From NCBI GenBank assembly GCA_017509255.1, contig JAFWQA010000009.1:35073-99072 (forward strand): DNA of 64,000 nucleotides, read 5' to 3'. Position numbers and translations under genes: made by a program. The notes under the pieces were generated by a model, which ran no database searches, had not been told where the DNA came from, and saw only the letters and a program-made list of their open reading frames with translations. Each line of letters opens with the position of its first letter. Positions within the stretch are counted from its first letter, which is position 1. Shown in pieces: positions 17,577-26,772 of this stretch. The stretch comes from Clostridia bacterium. GTDB taxonomy: Bacteria; Bacillota; Clostridia; Christensenellales; Aristaeellaceae.

Positions 17577-18374
17577 ATGAACATGAAGGATTTCAGCCTG
17601 GAAGGAAAAATCGCGTGGATCACCGGGGCTTCCTACGGGATCGGCTTTGCCATCGCGGAAGCCTACGCGGCAGCCGGCGCGAAGATCGTTTTCAACGACA
17701 TCAACCAGGAGCTGGTGGACAAGGGCCTGAAGGCCTATGCCGAGAAGGGCATCCCCGCCACGGGCTATGTGTGCGACGTGACCAATGAGGAAGCGGTGAC
17801 GGCGCTGGTGAAGCAGATCGAGGAAGAGATCGGCGTGATCGACATCCTGGTGAACAACGCCGGCATCATCCGCCGCATCCCGATGATCGAAATGAGCGCC
17901 GCGGAATTCCGCAAGGTGATCGACGTGGACCTGAACGCCCCGTTCATCTGCGCGAAGGCCGTGATCCCCTCCATGATCAAAAAGGGCCACGGCAAGATCA
18001 TCAACATCTGCTCCATGATGAGCGAGCTGGGCCGGGAGACCGTTTCCGCCTATGCCGCCGCCAAGGGCGGGCTGAAGATGCTGACCCGGAACATCTGCTC
18101 CGAGTACGGCGAGTACAACATCCAGTGCAACGGCATCGGGCCCGGCTATATCGCCACGCCCCAGACCGCCCCGCTGCGCGAGCGCCAGGCGGACGGCAGC
18201 CGGCATCCCTTTGACCAGTTCATCATCGCCAAGACGCCCGCGGCCCGCTGGGGAAATCCCGAGGACCTGCAGGGACCGGCCGTTTTCCTGGCCTCCGACG
18301 CCAGCAACTTCGTGAACGGCCACGTGCTGTATGTGGACGGCGGCATCCTCGCCTACATCGGCAAGCAGCCGTAA
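17577..18374 (+). CDS. kduD: 2-keto-3-deoxygluconate oxidoreductase KduD (SDR)
   Basis: A 265-residue classical SDR. It has TGASYGIG at residues 16-23, NNAGIIRR near residue 95 and the catalytic YAAAK near residue 160. Next to kduI this is the reductase that makes 2-keto-3-deoxygluconate from the diketo sugar acid. Gluconate 5-dehydrogenases are close relatives, so the assignment rests mainly on position. It lies 12 bases after kduI. No terminator follows, so read-through into the transporter genes is possible. Confidence 0.88.
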   Translation: MNMKDFSLEGKIAWITGASYGIGFAIAEAYAAAGAKIVFNDINQELVDKGLKAYAEKGIPATGYVCDVTNEEAVTALVKQIEEEIGVIDILVNNAGIIRRIPMIEMSAAEFRKVIDVDLNAPFICAKAVIPSMIKKGHGKIINICSMMSELGRETVSAYAAAKGGLKMLTRNICSEYGEYNIQCNGIGPGYIATPQTAPLRERQADGSRHPFDQFIIAKTPAARWGNPEDLQGPAVFLASDASNFVNGHVLYVDGGILAYIGKQP

Positions 18375-18386
18375 CAAAGATTTAAC

Positions 18387-18415
18387 TGTACAAAACGGGA
18401 GCGACAGGGTACAAT
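18387..18415 (+). promoter_or_regulatory. Candidate promoter of the sugar-transporter operon
   Basis: TGTACA (18387-18392), a 17-base spacer, TACAAT (18410-18415). The predicted start near 18422 supports the downstream GTG at 18465 rather than the one at 18420. Confidence 0.6.
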
Positions 18416-18464
18416 ATGTGTGAATGAAAACATACATATCGACCCTTCTCCCGGAGGACGATCC

Positions 18465-19037
18465 GTGGGTAAGAAACGAACACTGAGCCAATACAGGACC
18501 ATCGATCTGATATTGTTCGCCCTGATGCTGACCGTTTTTGAGACCATCATCATCAAGGCGTCGACCCGATGGTTTCCCGCGCAGCCCTATACGGTATCCC
18601 TGGCCGCTGCCGTGACGGCGATCGTGATGACGCGCTGGGGGGCCTGGGCCGGCATCCATGCCGCGCTCGGCGGGCTGGTGCTCTGCGCGGCTTCCGGCGC
18701 GGCGCCGGCGCAGTACGCGGTGTACTGCGGAGGGAACCTGTTCGCCCTGCTGGCGATCCCCGTGATCCGGCTGCTGGGCGGGAACGAAGAGGTACGGAGC
18801 AGCTCCGGAAAGACCGTCTGCTTCGGAGCGGCGGTACTGCTGGCAATGCAGCTGGGGCGGGCGCTGATCTCCCTGCTGACGGGAGCGGAGCTGACGGCGG
18901 CACTCGGTTTTTTCACCACGGAGGTCATTACCGACCTGTTTACCCTGGTGATCCTGTGGATCGCCCGCAGGGCCGACGGCCTGCTGGAGGACCAGGAGCA
19001 CTATCTGGAAAGGATCGCCCGGGAAGAACGGGGATAA
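18465..19037 (+). CDS. Integral membrane protein resembling an ECF transporter S component
   Basis: A 190-residue protein with about five or six hydrophobic segments. The start TIDLILFALMLTVFE and the stretch AIVMTRWGAWAGIHAALGG recall substrate-binding S components of ECF vitamin transporters. No ECF ATPase or T component is nearby. A GTG start at 18465 with GGAGGA six bases upstream is preferred over a GTG at 18420, which has no site. It is the first gene of the transporter operon and ends 33 bases before the permease gene. Its substrate and its link to pectin use are unknown. Confidence 0.6.
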   Translation: MGKKRTLSQYRTIDLILFALMLTVFETIIIKASTRWFPAQPYTVSLAAAVTAIVMTRWGAWAGIHAALGGLVLCAASGAAPAQYAVYCGGNLFALLAIPVIRLLGGNEEVRSSSGKTVCFGAAVLLAMQLGRALISLLTGAELTAALGFFTTEVITDLFTLVILWIARRADGLLEDQEHYLERIAREERG

Positions 19038-19070
19038 AGGGCGGAAAGCGTAAGAAACGGAGGAATGCGC

Positions 19071-20144
19071 ATGAAGCACAAGGCTGGGGATTATCTGATC
19101 CTCGACGAGGCCACGGGCCGGTACCGGGAGGATCCCGAGCAGACTGTACGCGATGACGTGGAAAAGCATCACTGGCTGCACGTCGGGCGCACCATTCTGA
19201 AGGACTGGCGTCTCTATCTGATGCTGGTACCCATGCTGCTGGTGTTCCTGTTCTGGCGCTACATGCCCATGTACGAGCTGCTCGGCTCCTTCAAGGTGGA
19301 CGACGTGGTCAAGCCGGTGGCGGACCAGTACTTCAAGGGCTTTTCCAATTTCAAGGGACTGCTGCTCGGCACGGGCACCTTCGCCAACCTGTCGACCGAG
19401 TTCTGGCGCGCCATGCGGAACACGTTCCTGCTCAGCTTCTACGGCCTGCTCTTCGGCTTCCCGATGCCGATCCTGCTGGCGCTGTTCTTCAACGAGATCC
19501 GGTCCGACATCGTGCGCAGCGGCATGCAGGTGTTCACCTATCTGCCGAAGTTCATGTCCACCGTCGTTATGACCTCGCTGGTGATCATGCTGATCCGCCA
19601 GGGCTCCTCCGCCACGGGGGCGCCTCCCGGCATCATTTCCCAGGCGCTGGCCTCCCTGGGGCTCATCTCCCGGGAAACGGCGCAGAACGGCCTGCTGAAC
19701 GATCCCGCCTATTTCCGCGCGATCTATCAGATCAGCGGCATCTGGGAGACGGCGGGCTACGACAGCATCGTCTTCTTTGCCGCGATCATCGCCATCTCGC
19801 CGACCAGCTATGAGGCCGCGCAGATCGACGGCGCGGGAAAATGGGCGCAGATGCGCTACGTGGTGCTGCCCAGCATCCTGTCGACCATCGTGATCATGCT
19901 GATCACCCGGATCGGCTCCATGCTGAGCATCGGATACGAAAAGGTGCTGCTGCTCAATGAGGAGCGCGTAGCGATCTACCAGACCTCCGAGGTGATCTCC
20001 ACCTTCTCCTGGCGCATCAAGACCACCCAGAACCAGAGCGGCCTCGCCTCCGCGGCGGAAATGCTGAACAACGTGGTGGGCATGCTCCTGGTCATCGGCG
20101 CCAACACCATCGCCCGCAAGGCCTCCAACGTGAGCCTGTATTAA
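19071..20144 (+). CDS. ABC sugar permease, LplB/YtcP partner type
   Basis: A 357-residue inner-membrane permease. A cytosolic N-terminal tail of about 50 residues precedes six membrane spans. The EAA loop is visible as YEAAQIDGAGKWAQMRYVVLP (near residue 245), which docks the ATPase. The LplB family serves complex oligosaccharides such as oligogalacturonides. The ATG at 19071 is chosen for its GGAGG seven bases upstream. It pairs with the next permease and the large binding protein. Confidence 0.92.
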   Translation: MKHKAGDYLILDEATGRYREDPEQTVRDDVEKHHWLHVGRTILKDWRLYLMLVPMLLVFLFWRYMPMYELLGSFKVDDVVKPVADQYFKGFSNFKGLLLGTGTFANLSTEFWRAMRNTFLLSFYGLLFGFPMPILLALFFNEIRSDIVRSGMQVFTYLPKFMSTVVMTSLVIMLIRQGSSATGAPPGIISQALASLGLISRETAQNGLLNDPAYFRAIYQISGIWETAGYDSIVFFAAIIAISPTSYEAAQIDGAGKWAQMRYVVLPSILSTIVIMLITRIGSMLSIGYEKVLLLNEERVAIYQTSEVISTFSWRIKTTQNQSGLASAAEMLNNVVGMLLVIGANTIARKASNVSLY

Positions 20145-20158
20145 GGAGGTTTTGAAGC

Positions 20159-21049
20159 ATGAAAAGAAAACTTGAAATCTCCGAGCTGATCTTTAAGATC
20201 TTCAGCTACCTGTTTCTGACGGTGTTCGCGCTGCTGTGCCTGTATCCCTTCCTGTACGCGGTGTCCGCCTCCATCAGCGGCCGGCACGCCGTGGAGTACC
20301 AGGAGCTGATCCTTTTCCCGAAGGACGTGCAGTTTGAGGCGTTTGCCTCCATGTTCAGCAACAACCAGTTCTGGAACGCCTATTCCAACACCCTGTTCCT
20401 GACGATCTACGGTACGGTGTGGTCCCTGGGCGTATCCATCCTGGGCGGCTACGCGCTGAGCAAGAAAAGGCTGCTGTTCCGCAAGGCCTTCAACTTCTTC
20501 CTGGTCTTCACCATGTGGTTCTCCGCCGGCATCGTGCCCCAGTACCTGAACTACCTGGCGACCAAGTCGGTCTTCAACTCCATCGGCATCATGGATGACA
20601 AGTGGCTCGTCGTCATCGCCATGGGCATGGCCGCCATGAACATCATCCTGCTGCGCAACGCCTTTGAGAACGTTCCCTCCGAGATCGAGGAGGCCGCCAT
20701 CGTGGACGGCGCGACGGAGATGCAGGTGCTGGCCAAGGTCTTCATCCCCATGAGCAAATCCACCATCGCCACGGTAGCCCTGTTCTTCGCCATCAGCCGG
20801 TGGAACGGCTACTTCTGGGCGCGCCAGATGATCTCCAACACCAATGAACAGCCCCTGCAGGTCTTTATACGGAACCAGCTGGAGCAATACACCGACCTGG
20901 AGCAGCTGGGAGGCTGGACGGAAAATTACGCGGCGGATTCCATCATCTTCGCGCTGATCGTCTGCTCCATCATCCCGATCCTGATCATTTACCCCTTTAT
21001 CCAGAAGTACTTCGCCAAAGGCACGAACGCCGGCGGTGTGAAGGAATAA
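20159..21049 (+). CDS. ABC sugar permease, YtcP/LplC type
   Basis: A 296-residue permease with six spans. Its MalG-like EAA loop is EEAAIVDGATEMQVLAKVFI (near residue 180). The N-terminus LFALLCLYPFLYAVSASIS is typical of LplC/YtcP. A TAAGGAGG site precedes the ATG by nine bases, 15 bases after the first permease. The two permeases form the membrane channel for the binding protein that follows. Confidence 0.93.
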   Translation: MKRKLEISELIFKIFSYLFLTVFALLCLYPFLYAVSASISGRHAVEYQELILFPKDVQFEAFASMFSNNQFWNAYSNTLFLTIYGTVWSLGVSILGGYALSKKRLLFRKAFNFFLVFTMWFSAGIVPQYLNYLATKSVFNSIGIMDDKWLVVIAMGMAAMNIILLRNAFENVPSEIEEAAIVDGATEMQVLAKVFIPMSKSTIATVALFFAISRWNGYFWARQMISNTNEQPLQVFIRNQLEQYTDLEQLGGWTENYAADSIIFALIVCSIIPILIIYPFIQKYFAKGTNAGGVKE

Positions 21050-21081
21050 AACTCTCATCATATTTTAAAGGAGGAACCCCT

Positions 21082-23145
21082 ATGAAACGCATCCTGTCCC
21101 TTGTGCTGGCATGTGCGATGGTTCTCGGCATTGCCGCCGTCGCGCACGCGGAAGACATCACGCTGCGTATGGCTGTCGGCTATAACAACGCGAACACCGG
21201 TCTGACCTTCAGCCCCGACATCGCGGGTGAAGGCATCACCCTGGGCGACGGCAACACCTATCACACCGGCGACCTGAAGCCCACCTGGGTGGAAATGGAG
21301 AAGATCCTTTCCGAGATCACCGGCAAAAACATCATCATCGACGGCTCCATGTATCAGGGCAACGGAGACTCCAAGGAATTCGACTACTGGAAAGAGCAGC
21401 TGGACAAGGTGGACATGGTGCTGAGCACCAGCGCCCTGGCCAATGCCTACGGCGAGACCGGCAGCCTGGTCAACCTGGCCGACTATGCCGACAAGATCCC
21501 GAACGTGATCGCCTATCTGGACGCGAATCCCATCGTGCGCCTGTCCATCACCGCCAATACCGACACGGGCGCGTTCTACTTCGCTCCGTACTTTGACGGC
21601 GTGAACGACATCGAAAAGATGCCCCTGATGCGCGTGGACTACCTGCAGAAGCTGCTGGACGGCGAAGGCGCGTTCACCGCGGACGCCTGCAAGGACACCG
21701 CAGCCCCCGTCTATCAGCCCTACATGCCCACCAGCGGCAAGATCGAGATCGAGACGCCCACCGCGGACGGCAGCGCGACTCAGATCCTGACCAAGGACTA
21801 TGACGCCTACGGCAACATCGTGGCGAAGATGAACGAAGCCGGCGCCATGAACGGCGTGGACGCTGTGAACATGTTCCGTGAGTATATCGACAAGACCTAC
21901 GGCGGATATTACGGAACCACCCGTTCCAACCTGTTCTGCGGATTTGACGCCTGCTGGGACGCCGATGAAATGGTCGCCCTGCTGCGCTGCGTCGTGGCTA
22001 ATCCCCAGAGCCTGAACGGCACCGACACCATCCAGGGCCTGTTCTCCCGCGAGGAAAACAGCATGGCCCGCCGGCCTGACATATACCGCCTGGGCGGCCT
22101 GCTGTTCGGCGTCCGCGGCTATGAATCCCGCCAGGATTACCTGTACTTCGGCACTGACGGCACGCTGCATGACGCCCGGCAGAGCGCCGATGCCTATGCC
22201 GCCGCCGCGCGTATGCACGACATGGCACTGGAAGGCCTGATCTCCTCCGCCTACATGGCCCGCGAGGAAGTCAGCTCCACCAAGAACTACCTGCCCGAGG
22301 ATCTGGGCTTCATGTCCTATGACTACAACCAGACCCAGACCGTTCTGAACACATCCCTGCAGGAAGGCGAGAAGTACACCTGCATCATGGTCCCCGTGGC
22401 CCGCTGGTATGACGGCACCTCCGAGGACGGCGTCTACATGCGGTTCACCGAGAGCTGGCGCAGCGTGAAGCCCGGCAACACCTGGGCTATCTCCAAGGCC
22501 GGCGTGGAAAGCAACCCCGGCGCGCTGGATGCCCTGCTCGCCCTGATCGACTACACCTATTCCGAAAAGGGCCAGATCCTGATGAGCTACGGCCCCGACG
22601 CCTTCATCAAGACCAAGGATGACGGCAGCTACGAGACCTTCATCTTCAACGGCAAGGAAATGCCCGTGATCGCCGACAAGACCTTCAGCGATCTGTACGA
22701 GCTGGCCAAGGGCAACTACACCAACTTTGCCCGCCGCTATCTGGGCTCCACCCTGTCCTTCATCAAGAGCCAGGCCTTCGAGTATCAGTGCACGCACGAG
22801 GTCGGCAAGGAAGGCGCCGCGAAGCTTTCCGCCGCCATCGGGCTCGGAACCATCAAGCATCCCGAGCTGGCCGTGACCGAGAATCCCTGGTACACCTCCG
22901 TGCCCACCACCCTGCCGCACTACACCACCGAGACCGCCGGCCTGAACGAACTGAGCGATCTGCTGTCCAAGTTCAGCAGCGACTACAACCTCTTCGACGA
23001 GATCGTGGTCAACGGCATCCCGGACGGCATGACCGCCGAGGAACAGGCCGCCATGGCAGAGAGCACCTGGTACGGCTTTGATTACACCGAGCTGAAGAAC
23101 GATGCCTGGACCCGCCTGGCCGCCTATTACGAAACTGTGAAATAA
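21082..23145 (+). CDS. Extracellular sugar-binding protein of the ABC transporter
   Basis: A 687-residue protein with a clear signal peptide (residues 1-23, MKRILSLVLACAMVLGIAAV, cleaved after AHA). It then follows the solute-binding fold of Lpl-type transporters. No lipobox is placed correctly, so anchoring is unclear; the single early Cys lies within the hydrophobic core. It is longer than most family members (about 500-560). The position after the two permeases and within a pectin locus suggests oligogalacturonide binding (inference). A GC-rich double stem-loop follows its stop. Confidence 0.85.
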   Translation: MKRILSLVLACAMVLGIAAVAHAEDITLRMAVGYNNANTGLTFSPDIAGEGITLGDGNTYHTGDLKPTWVEMEKILSEITGKNIIIDGSMYQGNGDSKEFDYWKEQLDKVDMVLSTSALANAYGETGSLVNLADYADKIPNVIAYLDANPIVRLSITANTDTGAFYFAPYFDGVNDIEKMPLMRVDYLQKLLDGEGAFTADACKDTAAPVYQPYMPTSGKIEIETPTADGSATQILTKDYDAYGNIVAKMNEAGAMNGVDAVNMFREYIDKTYGGYYGTTRSNLFCGFDACWDADEMVALLRCVVANPQSLNGTDTIQGLFSREENSMARRPDIYRLGGLLFGVRGYESRQDYLYFGTDGTLHDARQSADAYAAAARMHDMALEGLISSAYMAREEVSSTKNYLPEDLGFMSYDYNQTQTVLNTSLQEGEKYTCIMVPVARWYDGTSEDGVYMRFTESWRSVKPGNTWAISKAGVESNPGALDALLALIDYTYSEKGQILMSYGPDAFIKTKDDGSYETFIFNGKEMPVIADKTFSDLYELAKGNYTNFARRYLGSTLSFIKSQAFEYQCTHEVGKEGAAKLSAAIGLGTIKHPELAVTENPWYTSVPTTLPHYTTETAGLNELSDLLSKFSSDYNLFDEIVVNGIPDGMTAEEQAAMAESTWYGFDYTELKNDAWTRLAAYYETVK

Positions 23146-23167
23146 TTACCGTGTGTACGCCGGTGCT

Positions 23168-23272
23168 TCCGGAGGACGGGACCGCCCAAGGGCGGCTGCC
23201 CCCTCCGGAGGCTCCCCGCGCGAAACCGATCCGGCGCGCCGCTCCGCTCCCTCGCGGAGCAGGGCGGCGCGC
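23168..23272 (+). other. Two GC-rich stem-loops between the binding-protein gene and the next gene
   Basis: The first combines TCCGGAGG (23168-23175) with CCTCCGGA (23202-23209) around an inner CCGCC/GGCGG stem. The second pairs GCGCGCC (23234) with GGCGCGC (23266) around GCTCCGC/GCGGAGC. There is no T run, so processing or 3'-end protection of the binding-protein message is more likely than full termination. Confidence 0.6.
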
Positions 23273-23295
23273 ACTTCCTGAAGGGGCTGAGTGAA

Positions 23296-23889
23296 ATGTA
23301 TAAAAAGCAGGTAACCTTCCAGAAGATCGTCTGCCTGATGACGCTGGTCGTGGGCGTACTGTTCTTCATTTACTCGCTGGGAATCCTGACGGATCTTTTT
23401 GATACGCTGTATTCCATGATCCCCAATCCGAACAACCTGGATTCCGCCAAGGTGGAAGGCGCGCGGATCTATTATGACATGCAGCCCTTCAACCGCACGC
23501 TGCTGCGGGCTTCCATCGGCATGATCCTGCTTTCCTGCGTGCTTTTCCTGACCAACACGCATTCCCGCCGCCGGTATTACATCGGCAACGCCATTGCCAC
23601 CGCGGTCAACGCCGCGGCCGAAGCCGCCATGGCAGTCTGGTGCCACCTGCAGGTGAGCGCCTTCCGCAATCAGTACCTGACCACCGTTGATTTCGCCGAG
23701 CTGGAGAAAAGACTTGCCCGGCGCGGCACCTATACGGATTCCACCTTCTGGTTCGACATCCATTACCTGGTCTGCATCCTGGCCGTGTGCGCCGCGGTGC
23801 TTCTGATCGTGAATTATATCTGGAAGAGAAAAATGATGCAGGGCGAACAGGAGCTTCTCCGTTCCTCCGGAAAGGCGGTATCAGCATGA
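23296..23889 (+). CDS. Unrecognised membrane protein, transporter-locus accessory A
   Basis: A 197-residue protein that I do not recognise. Hydrophobic segments lie near residues 9-30, 70-86, 95-117 and 153-174, with an extracytoplasmic-looking loop of about 40 residues after the first. The C-terminus is basic and ends with KAVSA. Its stop overlaps the start of the next membrane protein (ATGA). It lies between the binding protein and an MsmK ATPase, so an accessory role in sugar uptake is inferred only from position. Confidence 0.7.
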   Translation: MYKKQVTFQKIVCLMTLVVGVLFFIYSLGILTDLFDTLYSMIPNPNNLDSAKVEGARIYYDMQPFNRTLLRASIGMILLSCVLFLTNTHSRRRYYIGNAIATAVNAAAEAAMAVWCHLQVSAFRNQYLTTVDFAELEKRLARRGTYTDSTFWFDIHYLVCILAVCAAVLLIVNYIWKRKMMQGEQELLRSSGKAVSA

Positions 23890-24353
23890 GCGAAGAACGT
23901 ACCACGCAGCTTGACCGTATGCGTTTTACCAAGAATACCTCATCCTCCCGTCTGGCCCTGCTGGCCATCGTTTTCGACGTGCTTTTCTTCATCAGTCTCT
24001 ATAAATCCGACGTGGGAACGTATTATTACACGATCCTCATCGGCGCCTCCATCATCTACAATCTAGTTTTCCTGCTGGCCACCTTCCTCTGCTCCGAGGG
24101 CGTCAAGAATTATCAGACGCCCTATTCCTGGCTGATGGTGGTCCTCGGCGTCATCCAGATCGTCCGGATCTTTATCTATCCCGTCAGCGCGCATCAGGCT
24201 GTTATAAACGGCGCCGCCGTCATGGGGGACGGGCAGTTCATCCGCATGATCGTCTATCTGACCGCTTCCGCCGTGTGCCTGTTTGCCGGGGCGGTCATCA
24301 ACCTGAAAAAGAGCCGCGACCTGAACGCGCATATCGCCTCACTGCAGGCCTAA
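23886..24353 (+). CDS. Unrecognised membrane protein, transporter-locus accessory B
   Basis: A 155-residue protein with four predicted spans (about residues 22-40, 46-66, 78-98 and 118-138) after a charged N-terminus (MSEERTTQLDRMRF). I recognise no family. The ATG overlaps the upstream stop by four bases, and the gene ends 13 bases before the ATPase gene. Tight spacing indicates co-translation with accessory A. Confidence 0.7.
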   Translation: MSEERTTQLDRMRFTKNTSSSRLALLAIVFDVLFFISLYKSDVGTYYYTILIGASIIYNLVFLLATFLCSEGVKNYQTPYSWLMVVLGVIQIVRIFIYPVSAHQAVINGAAVMGDGQFIRMIVYLTASAVCLFAGAVINLKKSRDLNAHIASLQA

Positions 24354-24366
24354 GGGGGAAACGGAC

Positions 24367-25440
24367 ATGGCAGAGCTTCAACTGCAGCATCTGGACAAAA
24401 TCTACGACAACAGCGTGCAGGCAGTGTACGATTTTAACCTGGACGTGAAGGACGGCGAGCTGATCGTGCTGGTCGGTCCCTCCGGCTGCGGCAAATCCAC
24501 CACGCTGCGCATGGTCGCGGGCCTGGAGGACATCAGCGCCGGGCATCTGCTGCTGGACGGAAAGGACATCACCCAGGCTCCCGCCAAGGACCGGGACATG
24601 GCCATGGTTTTCCAGAACTACGCGCTGTACGGGCACATGACCATCTATGAAAACATGGCCTTCTCCCTGACGCTGCGCAAGGAAAACCCCAACGTGATCC
24701 ATAAAAAGGTGCTGGCCGCGGCGGAGATCCTGGACCTGACGGCCCAGCTGAACAAGAAGCCCAGCCAGCTGTCCGGCGGACAGCGCCAGCGCGTGGCCAT
24801 GGGCCGCGCCATCGTCCGCAACCCGAAGGTGTTCCTGTTCGACGAGCCGCTGAGCAACCTGGACGCCAAGCTGCGCAGCGCCACCCGGCGGGAGATCCTG
24901 CTGCTGCACAAGCGCCTGAACGCGACCATGCTGTACGTCACCCACGACCAGACGGAAGCCCTGACCCTGGCGGACAGGATCGTCTGCATGAGCATGGGAC
25001 ACGTGCAGCAGATCGGCACGCCGCTGGAGCTGTACGACCGGCCGAACAACACCTTTGTGGCCACCTTTATCGGCCTTCCGCCCATGAATATGTTCAACAC
25101 CGTGTTTGAGAACGGAAAGCTCCGGGGAAAGGGCTTTGAGGTGCCGCTGAACGATGAGCAGCGCGCTGTGCTGGCCCCCTACAACGGAAAGGAGATCATC
25201 CTGGGCGTTCGCCCGGAGGATATCTACGAGGGCGGAGATATGAGCTTCCGCGCCAGCATCAACGAGAACCTGGGCATGACCACCCTGGTGCACGGCAATA
25301 TCGGCAGCGGGGAGCACATCACCGCCAAGTTCCGCAGCTGGACCGCCTACGCGGCCGGCGATGAGGTCGCCGTCCACTTCGAAAGGATGCATTTCTTTGA
25401 TCCCGAAACCACGAACGCCATTCGGAAGGAGGGAATCTGA
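24367..25440 (+). CDS. Sugar ABC transporter ATPase, MsmK/UgpC family (copy 1)
   Basis: A 357-residue ATPase. Walker A is GPSGCGKST (residues 38-46), the Q loop lies in MVFQNYALYGHMTI, the signature is LSGGQRQRVAMGRA, Walker B is VFLFDEPLSNLDA and the H loop is YVTHDQTEALTLAD. A C-terminal MOP/TOBE domain runs from about residue 240. MsmK-type ATPases energise CUT1 sugar permeases such as the pair upstream. A second copy (27911-28990) lies in the same locus. Confidence 0.95.
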   Translation: MAELQLQHLDKIYDNSVQAVYDFNLDVKDGELIVLVGPSGCGKSTTLRMVAGLEDISAGHLLLDGKDITQAPAKDRDMAMVFQNYALYGHMTIYENMAFSLTLRKENPNVIHKKVLAAAEILDLTAQLNKKPSQLSGGQRQRVAMGRAIVRNPKVFLFDEPLSNLDAKLRSATRREILLLHKRLNATMLYVTHDQTEALTLADRIVCMSMGHVQQIGTPLELYDRPNNTFVATFIGLPPMNMFNTVFENGKLRGKGFEVPLNDEQRAVLAPYNGKEIILGVRPEDIYEGGDMSFRASINENLGMTTLVHGNIGSGEHITAKFRSWTAYAAGDEVAVHFERMHFFDPETTNAIRKEGI

Positions 25441-25442
25441 TC

Positions 25443-26000
25443 ATGGCCAAGCAGCCTTCCAGGATCCATGAATTCGGCCGGAAGCGTCTGGTCGCCCTGA
25501 AGCGGAAGCCGCAGACTGTTGCCCTGATCGTGCTGGCCGTCGCATTCATATACTATTCCTTCAATCTCAGCCAGATCTCCAATACCACCGCCCTGATCAA
25601 CGGGCCGCACATGGGCCTGGCGGAGTTCGCGACCATGCTGTTTTCCGCCCTGGGGCTGGTGTGCTTCCTGAACTCCTTCCCGCACCGGAAAAAGGCCAAT
25701 ATCCCGATGCTGGTGCTGACCTTTCTGATGATCGCGCTGCTGCTTTACTGCGACTATTACTACGGCGGGCGGATCACCGCGGCGCTTACGAGGGAGGAAA
25801 GCCCCATCGATCCCACCGGGCGCAACGCGTTCGTGGCGGCCGCGCAGCAGGTGCTGCGGATCCATTCCATTATCCTGATCGCCGGCCTCTCCCTGCTGGC
25901 GCTGCTGCCGGTCTACTCACCCCTGCTGAGGAAGATCAACACCAGCATTGAGGTGGAGGACAGCGGGAATCTGAGCGCCATCGATATCACGGAGGAATAA
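25443..26000 (+). CDS. Unrecognised membrane protein, transporter-locus accessory C
   Basis: A 185-residue protein with about four spans (residues 25-43, 56-75, 84-105 and 137-158) and an acidic C-terminal tail ending DITEE. I recognise no family. It starts two bases after the first ATPase gene and ends one base before the next gene, so it belongs to the same message. Confidence 0.7.
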   Translation: MAKQPSRIHEFGRKRLVALKRKPQTVALIVLAVAFIYYSFNLSQISNTTALINGPHMGLAEFATMLFSALGLVCFLNSFPHRKKANIPMLVLTFLMIALLLYCDYYYGGRITAALTREESPIDPTGRNAFVAAAQQVLRIHSIILIAGLSLLALLPVYSPLLRKINTSIEVEDSGNLSAIDITEE

Positions 26001-26001
26001 G

Positions 26002-26724
26002 ATGCCCCGTCAGAAAAAGACCGCGCCGAAAAAGACCGACCACCGGAAGATCCCTTTCCCATCCGGGGACGGAAAGCCGGGAGACGGCAGTGAGAGAGGG
26101 AGCGCGCCGGGAAGGGACGTCACGGGCCCGGAGGCGGAGCTGTATCACCTGAAGCTGCAGGCGGTGGACGACCTGGTCTCCGCCAACGAGGAGAACGCGC
26201 CGCCGGTATCCGGAAAGGAGCTGCGGAAATATCAGTCCGGCCCGAGGATCAGGGTCGCGGACTGGGTCAAGGCGATCCTGCTGAAGATCTGGTTCGCCGG
26301 CATCGTGTGCTACTTCTTCATCTGGGGACTGAGCACATTCACCCTGAACCAGTGGGACCTGATGGCGATCCTGGGCGTGGCGCTGGGCGCGGTGACGAAC
26401 CTGTTTACGAACAGTATCTACCGTTTTATCGCGAAGGAAAGCGGCGCGTATGACCGGTGGATGATGTTTCCCCGCAAGAGCCTGGCCTTCCTTCCCCTGG
26501 ATATCCTGTACGCCACGCTGCTGGTGCTGTGTACGGTGATGACCTATAACGGGATCAACCTGCTGGCCGCCGGCGGCGTGACGGGCGCAGCCCCGGCGCT
26601 GAGCGTGGAGCCGATCCTGTTCGGGATCATCGTTACGCTCTGGGATCTCCTTTTCCTGGGGATGAAGCGCCTGCTGAAGCGGATCGTACGGGACGCGAGG
26701 GAAAAGGCTTCCGCCGGACGGTAA
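26002..26724 (+). CDS. Unrecognised membrane protein, transporter-locus accessory D
   Basis: A 240-residue protein. Residues 1-85 are soluble, rich in Lys, Pro and Gly and probably disordered. Five hydrophobic segments follow (about 92-112, 117-138, 152-175, 185-200 and 203-220), and the C-terminus is basic. The motif NLFTNSIYRFIAKESGAYDRW lies between spans. I recognise no family. It is the fourth small membrane protein in this operon. Confidence 0.7.
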   Translation: MPRQKKTAPKKTDHRKIPFPSGDGKPGDGSERGSAPGRDVTGPEAELYHLKLQAVDDLVSANEENAPPVSGKELRKYQSGPRIRVADWVKAILLKIWFAGIVCYFFIWGLSTFTLNQWDLMAILGVALGAVTNLFTNSIYRFIAKESGAYDRWMMFPRKSLAFLPLDILYATLLVLCTVMTYNGINLLAAGGVTGAAPALSVEPILFGIIVTLWDLLFLGMKRLLKRIVRDAREKASAGR

Positions 26725-26772
26725 AAAAGCATGCTTTCCCCGGCAAAATCACGGAAAGGACGGTGACGGGCA

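Noticed and set aside
18420-18464. GTG at 18420 as the start of the ECF S-like gene.
   Set aside because: It would begin at the predicted transcription start with no ribosome binding site; the GTG at 18465 follows GGAGGA.
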